From the NCBI RefSeq assembly GCF_003385955.1, contig NZ_QRDW01000001.1:1121854-1185853 (forward strand): DNA of 64,000 nucleotides, given 5' to 3'. The position numbers and the translations under genes are program-made. The stretch comes from Aestuariispira insulae (GTDB lineage: Bacteria > Pseudomonadota > Alphaproteobacteria > UBA8366 > Aestuariispiraceae). The notes under the pieces were generated by a model. The model had not been told where the DNA came from. It ran no database searches and saw only the letters and a program-made list of their open reading frames with translations. Within the stretch, counting starts at the first letter, position 1, and each line of letters starts with the position of its first letter. Shown here in pieces: positions 7,843 to 21,990 of the stretch.

Positions 7843-8394
7843 TCATTTCATGTGCCGCAAACCGGCCCAAAGATAATCCATGCCCGTCACCACCGTGAGA
7901 ACGGCCGCCACCCAAAGCAGGGACAAGCCGATCAGCGGGGCATGCAGGGTTGCGGGCGCGGCCGATCCGACCACCAGGAAGCCGAGTGCCACCAGTTGGA
8001 TGGTGGTTTTCCATTTGGCCAGTTTGGTCACCGGCACACCGACCTGAACCTCGGCCAGAAACTCACGCAGGCCTGAAACAGTAATTTCCCGCAACAGGAT
8101 CACAAGGGCGGCCACCACATGATAGCTGGCGATATCGCCCTTAAAGACCAACATCAGAATAATGGATGCCACCAACAATTTGTCGGCGATGGGATCCAGG
8201 AACCGCCCCAGTTTCGAAACCTGATTCATTGAGCGTGCGGCCAGCCCGTCAAAATAATCCGTAATCCCGGCCAGAACATACAGCCCAAATATCGTCCAGC
8301 GCACCAGGGGACCGTCATAAAAAAACAGAATGACGATCGGCAGGATGACGATTATCCGCATCAATGTCAGCAGATTGGGCAGGCTGGTCAGCAT
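7843..8394 (-). CDS. pgsA: CDP-diacylglycerol-glycerol-3-phosphate 3-phosphatidyltransferase
   Basis: 183 residues, several membrane helices, and the complete CDP-alcohol phosphotransferase motif D-x2-D-G-x2-A-R-x8-G-x3-D-x3-D (DYFDGLAAR ... GRFLDPIAD). It makes phosphatidylglycerophosphate, the first committed step to phosphatidylglycerol and cardiolipin, in the inner membrane. The ATG at 8394 gives the standard N-terminus MLTSLPNLLTLMRI; a TTG overlapping the uvrC stop at 8469 would add 25 residues unlike the family. It follows uvrC directly, as in many alphaproteobacteria. Confidence 0.93.
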   Translation of the reverse strand: MLTSLPNLLTLMRIIVILPIVILFFYDGPLVRWTIFGLYVLAGITDYFDGLAARSMNQVSKLGRFLDPIADKLLVASIILMLVFKGDIASYHVVAALVILLREITVSGLREFLAEVQVGVPVTKLAKWKTTIQLVALGFLVVGSAAPATLHAPLIGLSLLWVAAVLTVVTGMDYLWAGLRHMK

Positions 8395-8465
8395 ATAACT
8401 TCGGTCCCGGATACAGTAATTCCTGTGTTTTGTAGCGGTTGACTGTGGCTGTTGCAACGGCCTGA

Positions 8466-10376
8466 TCAACTGTCCGGGTGGAAAAAGCCATAGATTTTCT
8501 TCGCCACCGCCTGGGAGATCCCCTCCACTTTTTCCAAATCCGCCAGCCCCGCGCGCGTGACCGCCTTGGCTGAACCAAAATGCATCAACAGGGCCTTCTT
8601 GCGCTTGGCTCCGATACCGGGGATCTCATCAAGCGGATTGACCGCCATATCTTTCTTGCGTTTGGTCCTGTGCGTGCCGATGGCAAAGCGATGGGATTCA
8701 TCGCGCAGCCGCTGGATGAAATAGAGAACCGGGTCACGCGGCTCCAGCATGAACGGCGCCTTTCCCGGCAGGTGCAGGCGTTCGCGCCCTGCATTGCGCT
8801 CCGGTCCCTTGGCCACCCCCAGCAAGGCAATCTCACCGGTCAGGCCCAGCTCTTCAAATACCTCTTCAGCAACCGCCAACTGACCGGCTCCGCCATCCAC
8901 AATCACCAGCTCCGGCCAGCTGCCATCATCCCGGTCGGGATTTTCCTTGATCGCGCGTGAGAACCGGCGGGTCAGCACTTCACGCATCATCTGATAATCA
9001 TCGCCGCCATGCTCACCCACCGCCTTGCCAGCGGTTTTGATATTGAATTTTCGATAGGCGTTTTTCATGAATCCATCAGGTCCGGCCACAATCATCGCGC
9101 CAATGGCACTGCTGCCCTGATTATGGCTGTTATCATAGACCTCGACCCGGTTGAGCACGGTATCAAGCCGGAGTTTTTCCGCCAAACCGTCCAGCAATTT
9201 CCGCTGGGAGGCGCTTTCCGCCAGCTTCCGGCCCAACGCGTCCCTGGCGTTGTTCAGCGCATGATCAAGCATCTTGCGTTTGTCACCGCGTGCCGGCTTG
9301 ATGATCTGGACCTTCCGGCCAACCCGCTGCGACAGCGCCTCTTCCAACAATGCCTGCTCATCTGGGAGCACATTTGTCAGGATCAGCGGCGGCGACGGTT
9401 TGTTATCGTAAAACTGCCCGATGAAAGAAGCCAGAACCGTGCCCGGCTCCACCTGCTTGTCGTGGCTTGGAAAATAGGACCGGTTGCCGTTGTTGCGCCC
9501 GCCCCGGAAAAAGAAAACCTGGATACAGGTCTGGCCGCCCTCGAAATAAAGCGCCATCACATCCGCATCGCTGACCCCTGCCATATTGATATCCTGATGG
9601 GACTGGATCTGGGCCAGCGCCTGGATACGATCACGATATTCCGCCGCCTTTTCAAAATTGAGATCATCGCTGGCTTCCTGCATTTTCTTGGCCAGTCCCG
9701 CATGGATTTCCGAACCGCGTCCCTGCAGGAAGGCCTTGGCCTGGGCCACGGTGACCGCATAATCCTCGCGGCTGATGAAATCCACACAGGGCGCGGAACA
9801 GCGTTTGATCTGATATTGCAGACAGGGTCTGGTCCGATGGGCAAAAACACCATCGGAACAATTGCGTAACAGGAAGGTCCGCTGCAGGGCGGTGATCGTC
9901 CTGTTCACAGCCGCCGCCGAGGCAAAGGGCCCGAAATAATCCCCTTTTTGATCGCGGCTTCCCCGATGCTTAATCACCTGGGGATAATCATGGTCTCCGG
10001 TGATCAGGATATCCGCAAAGGTTTTGTCATCGCGCAGCAGCACATTGTAGCGTGGCTTCAGCTTCTTGATCAGATTGTTTTCCAGCAGCAGCGCCTCAAC
10101 CTCGGTATGGGTCACGATGAATTCCATCGTTTCGGTCTGGGCGATCATGCGCTGGATCCGGATCGGCAGCTTGGCGGGCCGGGTGTAGCTGGCCACCCGG
10201 TTGCGCAGATTATTGGCCTTGCCGACATATAAAACGTCACCGGCATGGGTCAGCATGCGATAGACCCCGGGCGAGGTTCCAAGCTTGGCTAAATAGCGTT
10301 TGATAACCTCAACCCCGGTGGCTAGCCGTCCTCCGGCGGGGGGTTGGGTACGCATGGTGATTTGATCTTCATTCAT
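8466..10376 (-). CDS. uvrC: Excinuclease ABC subunit C
   Basis: 636 residues, usual length. A GIY-YIG nuclease domain (about 33-115; SPGVYRMLTHAGDVLYVGKA) makes the 3' incision, a UVR helix hairpin near 225-260 contacts UvrB, a central RNase H-like domain makes the 5' incision, and tandem helix-hairpin-helix motifs close the protein (EIPGIGAKRKKALL ... VEGISQAVAKKI). An ATG seven codons later (10355) is an alternative start; neither has a strong Shine-Dalgarno. uvrB lies 1.2 kb away but is separately promoted. Confidence 0.96.
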   Translation of the reverse strand: MNEDQITMRTQPPAGGRLATGVEVIKRYLAKLGTSPGVYRMLTHAGDVLYVGKANNLRNRVASYTRPAKLPIRIQRMIAQTETMEFIVTHTEVEALLLENNLIKKLKPRYNVLLRDDKTFADILITGDHDYPQVIKHRGSRDQKGDYFGPFASAAAVNRTITALQRTFLLRNCSDGVFAHRTRPCLQYQIKRCSAPCVDFISREDYAVTVAQAKAFLQGRGSEIHAGLAKKMQEASDDLNFEKAAEYRDRIQALAQIQSHQDINMAGVSDADVMALYFEGGQTCIQVFFFRGGRNNGNRSYFPSHDKQVEPGTVLASFIGQFYDNKPSPPLILTNVLPDEQALLEEALSQRVGRKVQIIKPARGDKRKMLDHALNNARDALGRKLAESASQRKLLDGLAEKLRLDTVLNRVEVYDNSHNQGSSAIGAMIVAGPDGFMKNAYRKFNIKTAGKAVGEHGGDDYQMMREVLTRRFSRAIKENPDRDDGSWPELVIVDGGAGQLAVAEEVFEELGLTGEIALLGVAKGPERNAGRERLHLPGKAPFMLEPRDPVLYFIQRLRDESHRFAIGTHRTKRKKDMAVNPLDEIPGIGAKRKKALLMHFGSAKAVTRAGLADLEKVEGISQAVAKKIYGFFHPDS

Positions 10377-10773
10377 TCGAATTACGGAACGTGCCTTACC
10401 TAAATAGGAGCGCTTCTCACTGTGAATCCTGTCAAGTATATTCTACCGGAATAACAATCCACCATCTCTGTGGATAACCTTATGGAAAACGGGGTGACAA
10501 ACATCCGACTCCAAGGGATTCCTTGCCTTTAAAGCAAACTGCCTAAATTTTAACCACTTTTTTCTAAGTTATTGAAAATAAACATTTTAAATAAATTTCA
10601 AGATGACGATTATGTTAAACGACCTCTCAATTTATACTCAGCGGCACTAAAATAGAACGGAAGGAGCACGTTGTGCAAAAGTGAGACGGGATTCTTCTTA
10701 AACCCCTTGGAATCACAGGGGTCTATCCTGTCAATATGGATCAGGGAATTTTTTCTGCACCCCCGTTTCATGA
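10377..10773. other. 397-bp AT-rich intergenic region upstream of uvrC
   Basis: No convincing gene. On the minus strand it holds TTGACA at about 10434-10439 as a possible uvrC -35 box, without a clear -10. On the plus strand AAGGAG near 10662 is followed six bases later by GTG-CAA-AAG-TGA, which is too short to be a normal gene. A short hairpin ACCCCT / AGGGGT lies at about 10702-10722 without a T-run. The base composition is clearly lower in GC than the flanking genes. Confidence 0.4.
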
Positions 10774-11538
10774 TCATTCCTTGGGGACAAAACCATTCTC
10801 CGGCTGTGCCCATCCCAGATGTTCTCCGCCATCAACTGCTATCATCTGCCCGGTCATCGATCCGGCCCCGGCCAGAAACCGGACCGCCTGGCAAATATCC
10901 GACAGCTCGGTCTTCCGCTGCAACGGCAAATGGCGCCATTGTTCATCAAAATCATCCCCGATCTGACGGACATTCGGCAGGGTCGGTCCCGGCCCGACCG
11001 CATTCACCCGGATCTTGGGTGCCAGCGCCAAAGCCATGGTCCGGGTCAGGGTCCACAGGCCCGATTTCGCCAGGGTGTAGGACATGTAATTGGGCGTGAG
11101 ATTCCAGACCCGCTGGTCAATGATATTCACGATCGCACCGGGCAAATCTTTGCCAAGTGCTTCGGCAAAGGCCTGCATCAGGAAAAACGGCGCTTTCAAA
11201 TTGGCCGTCATATGCCGGTCCCAGCTTTCCGGGCTCACCGTGTCCCAGTGATCATCCTCAAACAAAGAGGCATTATTGACCAAAAGCGTGACCGCCCCCA
11301 TCGCCGAGGTTGCCTGCTCTAACAGCGTGCCCGCACTGTCCTCGGCCAAAAAGTCGGCTTGAAAGGCCAAAGCTTCACCGCCCTGGTCACGAATAGCGGT
11401 GACAGTTTTTTCCGCCCCTTCCGCCGAACCGTTATAATGAACCGCCACCCGATATCCGGCCGTTGCCAGATCCAGGGCAATCGCCTGCCCGATACGGCAT
11501 CCGGCCCCGGTCACAAGTGCGCATTTCTTTTCAGTCAT
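10774..11538 (-). CDS. Pteridine-reductase-like short-chain dehydrogenase
   Basis: 254 residues; Rossmann fold with a TGAGCRIG nucleotide-binding loop, NNAS at about 88-91 and YTLAK active site (Y154, K158). The catalytic position usually held by serine is D141 in NIIDQRV, 13 residues before the tyrosine, which is the Asp/Tyr/Lys arrangement of PTR1 pteridine reductase. The family also includes FolM-like dihydromonapterin reductases. It probably reduces a pterin or folate with NADPH. It lies 80 bases after uvrB on the same strand. Substrate is inferred from the active site only. Confidence 0.75.
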   Translation of the reverse strand: MTEKKCALVTGAGCRIGQAIALDLATAGYRVAVHYNGSAEGAEKTVTAIRDQGGEALAFQADFLAEDSAGTLLEQATSAMGAVTLLVNNASLFEDDHWDTVSPESWDRHMTANLKAPFFLMQAFAEALGKDLPGAIVNIIDQRVWNLTPNYMSYTLAKSGLWTLTRTMALALAPKIRVNAVGPGPTLPNVRQIGDDFDEQWRHLPLQRKTELSDICQAVRFLAGAGSMTGQMIAVDGGEHLGWAQPENGFVPKE

Positions 11539-11618
11539 TCGGCTTCATCTTTTATTCAGTGCAACTGGCCGGCAGCAAAACAGGATTCGCCGGCTCTGTC
11601 CCGGCATTATTTCCGCGG

Positions 11619-13790
11619 TTATCTACGCCGGCCCTTCCCGTGCGGTTTACGGCCTTTGGATTTTTTGCCCCGGGGCAGCACTCCGGTCGGCATATTGCCG
11701 ATCTTGACCGCAATCGAGCTTTCAATCGGTGCCGCATCGGCTGGCATGTCCAGATCATAGGCTTCCAGCCGCTTGAGCTCATCGCGCATGGCGGCTGCGG
11801 TTTCAAATTCCAAATCCGCCGCCGCTTCCTTCATGCGTTTTTCCAGCTCTTCCAGATAGGTCTTCAGATTCATGCCCACCAGATGGCCCAGCTCCGGATT
11901 GCCGGTTTCAACCGTCATATGATCCTTTTCATAGACACTATCCAGAATATCGCCGATGGATTTCTTGACGCTTTCGGGGGTGATGCCATGTTCGGCATTA
12001 TAGGCCTGCTGCTTTTCCCGGCGGCGGTTGGTTTCGCCAATGGCATATTCCAGCGAATCCGTCATTTTGTCCGCATAAAGGATCACCCGCCCTTCGACAT
12101 TCCGCGCTGCGCGGCCAATGGTCTGGACCAGCGATGTCTTGGACCGCAGGAACCCTTCCTTATCTGCATCCAAGATGGCAACAAGCGCGCATTCAGGAAT
12201 ATCCAGCCCTTCACGCAGAAGGTTGATCCCGATCAGAATATCAAACGCACCCAACCGTAAATCCCGGATAATTTCGATCCGCTCCAGCGTATCCACATCG
12301 GAATGGAGATAGCGCACCCGCAGGCCCGCCTCGGTCATATATTCAGTGAGATCCTCTGCCATACGCTTGGTCAGGGTCGTGACCAGCACCCGGTTATTCT
12401 TGGCCGCCATCTGATGGCATTCTTCCAACAGGTCATCCACCTGGCTGGCAGTTGGCCGGATCACACAGACTGGATCGATCAGGCCGGTCGGGCGCACAAG
12501 CTGTTCGGTGAAGACACCACCCGTCCGGTCCATTTCCCAATCACCCGGCGTGGCGGAAACAAAAACCGTCTGCGGGCGCATGGCTTCCCATTCCTCAAAC
12601 TTCAGCGGCCTGTTATCCATGCAGGACGGCAGGCGGAAGCCATAATCGGACAAGGTCGACTTTCGGGCAAAGTCACCGCGGTACATGCCCCCCACCTGCG
12701 GCACGGTCACATGGCTCTCATCCACAATCAGCAACGCGTCATCGGGCAGATATTCAAACAGGGTCGGCGGCGGCTCCCCTGGATTGCGGCCTGTCAGGTA
12801 ACGGGAATAGTTTTCAATGCCGGCACAGACACCGGTTGCCTCCAGCATCTCCAGATCAAACATGGTGCGCTGTTCCAGGCGCTGTGCCTCCAGCAGCTTG
12901 CCCTGGTCATTTAACTCCGCCAACCGCAGCTTCAATTCCTGTTTGATCAGTTTGCCTGCCTGCTGAAGGGTCGGACGCGGTGTTACATAATGGCTGTTGG
13001 CATAAATCCGCACCTCCTCCAGGCCGGCGGCGCGCTCCCCTGTCAGGGGATCAAATTCATCAATGGCATCCACTTCATCGCCAAAGAAGGAGATGCGCCA
13101 GGCGCGGTCTTCCTGATGGACCGGAAAAACTTCCAGCGTATCGCCGCGCACCCGAAAGGTGCCACGCACGAAATTATTGTCATTGCGCTTATATTGCAGT
13201 TCCACCAGCTGACGCATCATGTCGCGGGTTTCCACCTCGTCTCCGACCGAAAGCGGGATCACCATCTGGCTGTAGGATTCCGGCGAACCGATACCGTAAA
13301 TGCAGGAAACCGAGGCCACCAGGATCACATCATCCCGCTCCAACAGGGCGCGGGTGGCGGAATGGCGCATCCGGTCGATCTGTTCGTTGAGAGAGGATTC
13401 CTTTTCCACATAGGTATCCGTGCGCGGCACATAGGCTTCCGGCTGGTAATAGTCGTAATAGGAGACGAAATATTCCACCGCGTTATTGGGAAAGAAGGAT
13501 TTCATCTCGCCATAAAGCTGGGCCGCAAGCGTCTTGTTCGGTGCCAGGATCACCGCCGGGCGCTGCACCGTCTGGATCACATGGGCCATGGTGAAGGTCT
13601 TGCCCGACCCCGTCACCCCCAGCAGCACCTGATCGCGCTCACCATTGCCAAGGCCTGCCACCAATTCCTTGATCGCATTGGGCTGGTCGCCGGCCGGTTT
13701 AAAATCCGACTGCAGGTCAAAGGCCTTGCCACCTTCGGTCAGTGGCCGTTCCAGTTTGGTTGGGATAAGGATTTCGCCTGTGGCGGTCAT
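11619..13790 (-). CDS. uvrB: Excinuclease ABC subunit B
   Basis: 723 residues. Helicase motif [11 protein letters not shown], the [12 protein letters not shown] beta-hairpin that clamps damaged DNA, DESH box, helicase C-terminal motifs ([20 protein letters not shown]), and the C-terminal UVR motif ([22 protein letters not shown]) that binds UvrC. A basic tail ([16 protein letters not shown]) ends the protein. The ATG at 13790 has GGAAAG just upstream; an earlier GTG at 13853 would add 21 residues without family support. A promoter with an overlapping LexA-like box lies 90-115 bases upstream. Confidence 0.96.
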   Translation of the reverse strand: MTATGEILIPTKLERPLTEGGKAFDLQSDFKPAGDQPNAIKELVAGLGNGERDQVLLGVTGSGKTFTMAHVIQTVQRPAVILAPNKTLAAQLYGEMKSFFPNNAVEYFVSYYDYYQPEAYVPRTDTYVEKESSLNEQIDRMRHSATRALLERDDVILVASVSCIYGIGSPESYSQMVIPLSVGDEVETRDMMRQLVELQYKRNDNNFVRGTFRVRGDTLEVFPVHQEDRAWRISFFGDEVDAIDEFDPLTGERAAGLEEVRIYANSHYVTPRPTLQQAGKLIKQELKLRLAELNDQGKLLEAQRLEQRTMFDLEMLEATGVCAGIENYSRYLTGRNPGEPPPTLFEYLPDDALLIVDESHVTVPQVGGMYRGDFARKSTLSDYGFRLPSCMDNRPLKFEEWEAMRPQTVFVSATPGDWEMDRTGGVFTEQLVRPTGLIDPVCVIRPTASQVDDLLEECHQMAAKNNRVLVTTLTKRMAEDLTEYMTEAGLRVRYLHSDVDTLERIEIIRDLRLGAFDILIGINLLREGLDIPECALVAILDADKEGFLRSKTSLVQTIGRAARNVEGRVILYADKMTDSLEYAIGETNRRREKQQAYNAEHGITPESVKKSIGDILDSVYEKDHMTVETGNPELGHLVGMNLKTYLEELEKRMKEAAADLEFETAAAMRDELKRLEAYDLDMPADAAPIESSIAVKIGNMPTGVLPRGKKSKGRKPHGKGRRR

Positions 13791-13876
13791 GGTTTCTTTC
13801 CTGCTGGTGCGGTCCGGGCGGAAACGATACTGTCTCTTTTCAGTTAATGGCACCCTCGCCCGGTGGCAACCCCAAA

Positions 13877-13905
13877 ATGTTATCCAAATGTTCTCAAAAA
13901 TTCAA
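13877..13905 (-). promoter_or_regulatory. uvrB promoter with overlapping LexA-like box
   Basis: Read on the minus strand: TTGAAT (13905-13900), a 17-base spacer, then TAACAT (13882-13877), a good sigma-70 layout. Read on the plus strand, positions 13879-13893 are GTTA-N7-GTTC, one base from the alphaproteobacterial SOS box GTTC-N7-GTTC. The box covers the -10 hexamer and spacer, where a repressor would block transcription. SOS control of uvrB is known in many bacteria; here it is inference. Confidence 0.6.
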
Positions 13906-13910
13906 ACCCC

Positions 13911-14630
13911 ATGAGTGAAGCCCATCTGCTCTTCGTTCTCTTGGCGGCAGCCGGCTCCCTGATTTCCGCCGTCTTCGGTTTTGGAACAGCCATCATCCTG
14001 CTTGCAGGGGGCGCACTGTTTTTGCCGATACAGGAATGTATTGCCCTTTCGACAATCATCTTTGCCGCCAATACATTGAACAAAAGCTGGATCCACCGCC
14101 GCCACATCGATTGGCGCCTCACCATCCAGATGTCCCTGGTCAGTCTGCCCTTTGCCTGGCTTGGGGCTGAATTAATGGTCCAAGTGCCCGTTGACTGGTT
14201 GCGGCGCGGACTGGCAGCCATTGTGATCCTGCATATCCTGCTGCAGTTTCTGAAAAGCCGGCCGTCCTTCACCCCTAAACTGCCCGCCGTGATCGGTATT
14301 TCGGGTCTTTATGGATTTCTGTCCGGGCTGATCGGCACCGGCAATATCATCAAGGCCCTGTTCCTGGACCGCGCCGGTTTCGAACGGCAATCCTTTGTCG
14401 GCGTGATGGCCGCGACCTCCGTTCTCGCCAATGCGGGAAAGCTGTATTCCTATAGCCTGTCGGGCCTGTTCGGCCCACAGCATTTGCTACCCGCATTCGC
14501 CCTCTTGGCGGTCAGCGTGGTCACGACCCTTGCCGGACGCCATCTGCTGACACGGATATCTGGACAGCAATTCAAGATCGGCCTGCGCCTGATTTTGTTG
14601 GTCGTTGCCGTTAGCCTTTTGGTAACATAG
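13911..14630 (+). CDS. TauE/SafE (DUF81) family sulfite/anion exporter-like permease
   Basis: 239 residues, about eight membrane helices, with the two half-repeats of the family: SAVFGFGTAIILLAGGALFLP in the first half and GFLSGLIGTGNIIKALFLDR in the second. Members export sulfite, sulfonates or related anions across the inner membrane; the substrate here is unknown. The ATG at 13911 is taken because the upstream GTG reading lies inside the uvrB promoter region. Divergent from uvrB. Confidence 0.85.
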   Translation: MSEAHLLFVLLAAAGSLISAVFGFGTAIILLAGGALFLPIQECIALSTIIFAANTLNKSWIHRRHIDWRLTIQMSLVSLPFAWLGAELMVQVPVDWLRRGLAAIVILHILLQFLKSRPSFTPKLPAVIGISGLYGFLSGLIGTGNIIKALFLDRAGFERQSFVGVMAATSVLANAGKLYSYSLSGLFGPQHLLPAFALLAVSVVTTLAGRHLLTRISGQQFKIGLRLILLVVAVSLLVT

Positions 14631-14797
14631 AAAAAATATGATCATTTCCCGGTTTTGGCACGGATGGGGAACCGGCCGACCGGATGGGAAAGATACCATT
14701 CCCAGAAATATGTCGGTCCAATACAATTATTTGACGCAAATTGGACCAAGCACCGCTAGGATATGTCCGAGGGTGATAAGAAGGCCTTAAAAAGGTC

Positions 14798-14836
14798 ATG
14801 AATAAAGGAGGCAAGCACCGCCGTAGCGGTCGCTGA
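14798..14836 (+). other. Possible 12-codon upstream ORF before the chemotaxis receptor
   Basis: ATG to TGA encodes [12 protein letters not shown], strongly basic, ending 11 bases before the receptor start codon. AAGG lies only two bases before its ATG, which is too close for a good ribosome binding site. A CCGC/GCGG hairpin lies within it. It may be chance or a short regulatory leader. Confidence 0.2.
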
Positions 14837-14847
14837 AGGGAAACAGT

Positions 14848-19876
<5,029 letters not shown>

Positions 19877-19928
19877 TTGCGGCACTGGCAAAACTGACAT
19901 TTGGCGATCCGTCGCATGTCCTGTTATG

Positions 19929-19962
19929 AAGAAGGAGGTCCATTCGGGCCTCCTTCTTTTTT
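19929..19962 (+). terminator. Terminator after aatA
   Basis: A 10-bp perfect stem AAGAAGGAGG / CCTCCTTCTT with a 10-base loop is followed by TTTT. It lies 52 bases after the stop codon. Confidence 0.88.
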
Positions 19963-19988
19963 GTCCCGACAGCGAGTATTAAGATCCG

Positions 19989-20405
19989 ATGTTTGACGCC
20001 CTACTGATGTCCTTCCTGAATGGCTTGCCAAATCTGTTGATGCATTATGGCACCACCTTGGCCATCTTGGCCGCCGGTATCGCCATCTATGTCCGGGTTA
20101 CACCCTATCCGGAAATCAAGCTGGTCAAGGAAGGCAATATGGCGGCCGCCATCTCATTGAGCGGCGGCATTCTTGGCATCGCCATCCCGCTGGCCGCCGC
20201 CATGTCGCCCAGCGTGCATCCGGTGGAGATCCTGATGTGGGGCGCGGTTGCCCTGCTGGTCACCCTGACCGTTTATTGGATTGCCGATCATCTGTTCAAG
20301 GAAATCCCCAAACGGATTGAGGAGGGAGACTGCGCCGCCGCCCTGGTGATGAGCGCCATCAAGCTTGCCACCGCCATCATCCTGGCCCCGGCTGTGGCCG
20401 GCTGA
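19989..20405 (+). CDS. DUF350 (YjfL-like) membrane protein
   Basis: 138 residues, four hydrophobic segments, with the DUF350 signature EGNMAAAISLSGGILG followed by a second helix pair and IEEGDCAAALVMSAIKLA, an internal repeat of the same motif. The family is of unknown function, often found with envelope or tellurite-type stress genes. A trypsin-like protease starts 31 bases downstream on the same strand, so the two are probably co-transcribed. Confidence 0.85.
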   Translation: MFDALLMSFLNGLPNLLMHYGTTLAILAAGIAIYVRVTPYPEIKLVKEGNMAAAISLSGGILGIAIPLAAAMSPSVHPVEILMWGAVALLVTLTVYWIADHLFKEIPKRIEEGDCAAALVMSAIKLATAIILAPAVAG

Positions 20406-20436
20406 TCCGCACCGCAACCGGGGAACTCCAGATCAG

Positions 20437-21333
20437 ATGAAACGCAATTCCTTTTTGATCATTGGTGCATGGGGCCTGATTGGTATCGGCTATCTTTATT
20501 TCCTGCCGCAAATGCCGGAAACGTCACAGCCCATGCCCCATGGCCCGCTGCCCAAGCCCCGGGTGGTCAACCCGGCCCCTATACCGCCGCCCTCGTCGGA
20601 AACGGGCCGGGAAACCTGGCCGGCCCTGGATGACATGGGCGAGGTGGCCGTGCGGGTCGGACCGCGTCAAAATGCGGTCGGCACCGCTTTTGCCGTGGGC
20701 GAGGACGGGGTCTGGATCACCGCCCGGCATGTGATCGACGGCTGCAGCAAGGTCGGCCTGGCCATCGGCAGGGATGTGCCTGGCCAGCAACGCCGTTTCA
20801 CCCGCGCCGACGATTTCAAATGGCACCCCAATGCGGACATCGGCATCATAACCAGCAAATCCAGCGGCCCCCGGCTGGAAATCAAGGATGGTCGCTTTGA
20901 TGCAGGCCTGAGCGGTTATCACTTCGGCTACCCCCAAGGCAAACCGGCGGCGGTGCGCTCTCTTCTGATCGGCCAGACCCGTCTGCGCAGTGACGGGCGC
21001 TACAGCACCCGGGAAAAGGCCCTGGTTTGGGCATCGAGCGAACGCCGACCTGCCTTTACCGGCACATTGGGCGGGATCAGCGGCGGGCCCGTTCTGGATG
21101 GAAACGGCCAGGTGATCGGTGTCACAGTGGCCAGCTCCAAACGCCGGGGACGCATCATCACCACGACCCCCGACACAATGCGTGACATGTTGGCCAGAGG
21201 CCGTCATCCGACACATCCCGGCAGCAGCAGAAAGCTCTGGCAGGCCAGCATCGACAAAATTAATTTTGATGCGGTCGGACAACAGGCCCGGGATGAAATG
21301 GCCGTCACCCAAGTGGCCTGCGTCGCTGAATGA
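20437..21333 (+). CDS. Membrane-anchored trypsin-like serine protease
   Basis: 298 residues. An uncleaved-looking anchor (about 5-23) is followed by a Pro-rich linker and a chymotrypsin-fold domain. The triad is visible: H98 in TARHVIDGC, D134 in HPNADIGII, S215 in GGISGGPVLD. This is the DegP/trypsin-2-like layout without a PDZ domain. The active site should face the periplasm. It lies between DUF350 and an NTF2-like gene, probably in one operon. Substrate unknown. Confidence 0.85.
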   Translation: MKRNSFLIIGAWGLIGIGYLYFLPQMPETSQPMPHGPLPKPRVVNPAPIPPPSSETGRETWPALDDMGEVAVRVGPRQNAVGTAFAVGEDGVWITARHVIDGCSKVGLAIGRDVPGQQRRFTRADDFKWHPNADIGIITSKSSGPRLEIKDGRFDAGLSGYHFGYPQGKPAAVRSLLIGQTRLRSDGRYSTREKALVWASSERRPAFTGTLGGISGGPVLDGNGQVIGVTVASSKRRGRIITTTPDTMRDMLARGRHPTHPGSSRKLWQASIDKINFDAVGQQARDEMAVTQVACVAE

Positions 21334-21347
21334 AAATAGGGAAAAGC

Positions 21348-21689
21348 ATGACACCGGAAGAAATCGCCCAGGCACAGCTGGATGCCTACAATGCCCACGA
21401 CCTTGAGGCTTTCTGTGCCTGCTTCCATGAACACGTCACCGCGGAATTATTGGTCAGTGGCACGCAGATGCTCAGCGGCATGGAAGAATTCCGCAAACTT
21501 TATGCAAGGCGCTTTTCCAATCCCAAGCTAAAAGCCTGGGTGAAACATCGGATCACGATTGGCAATGTGGTCGTGGATCATGAGGAGATCCTCGGCCTGT
21601 CTGATGACGGACCAGTCGAGGTGATCGCCATTTATGAAACCGAAGGCACTAAGATCCGCAAGGTCCGCTTCATTCGCGAGGATATCTGA
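21348..21689 (+). CDS. NTF2-like (SnoaL-type) small protein
   Basis: 113 residues with the cone-shaped NTF2 fold opening: PEEIAQAQLDAYNAHDLEAFCACFHEHV, then the F-x-K-LYA-RF helix and paired beta-strands. Such proteins are small isomerases, cyclases or ligand binders; function here is unknown. An ATG at 21330 overlaps the protease stop (ATGA), but the ATG at 21348 has AGGGA at the right distance, so I prefer it. Confidence 0.75.
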   Translation: MTPEEIAQAQLDAYNAHDLEAFCACFHEHVTAELLVSGTQMLSGMEEFRKLYARRFSNPKLKAWVKHRITIGNVVVDHEEILGLSDDGPVEVIAIYETEGTKIRKVRFIREDI

Positions 21690-21780
21690 AAACCGCCCCC
21701 GACTGATCTATTCAAGCGTATGATTTTGCGATATTCTTTTATCAAGATCGATTAAACACCAACAATCATGCGGGTGACCG

Positions 21781-21990
21781 GTGTCTGATATCCTTCCCCA
21801 GCAGCGCCTTCTTCTCGAGCTTCTCGTCATGTCCGGCGATATCGCCGTTGCCGATGATCTGGACGGCACTATCCTGGAACGCACCCTGCAGGAATGTGAG
21901 CGAAAAGGCTGGGTTACGCATAAACGCTTCGGGGCCGGCTTTAACAAAACCAGCATCACATCTGCCGGGCGCGACGTGATTAGACGTTAA
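21781..21990 (+). CDS. Small winged-helix-like protein
   Basis: 69 residues starting with GTG. The sequence has a regular helical pattern with LERTLQECERKGWVTHKRFG, which resembles the recognition helix and wing of a winged-helix domain, and ends ITSAGRDVIRR like MarR/PadR-type short proteins. The codon use matches its neighbours. It could be a stand-alone DNA-binding or adaptor protein. Start and function are uncertain. Confidence 0.55.
   Translation: MSDILPQQRLLLELLVMSGDIAVADDLDGTILERTLQECERKGWVTHKRFGAGFNKTSITSAGRDVIRR

Noticed and set aside
10702-10722. Hairpin ACCCCT / AGGGGT as terminator of the SDR gene
   Set aside because: Only six base pairs with a 9-base loop and no T-run on either strand.
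10610-10813. A 67-codon minus-strand frame downstream of the SDR gene
   Set aside because: Overlaps the SDR 3' end, no ribosome binding site, no family resemblance.
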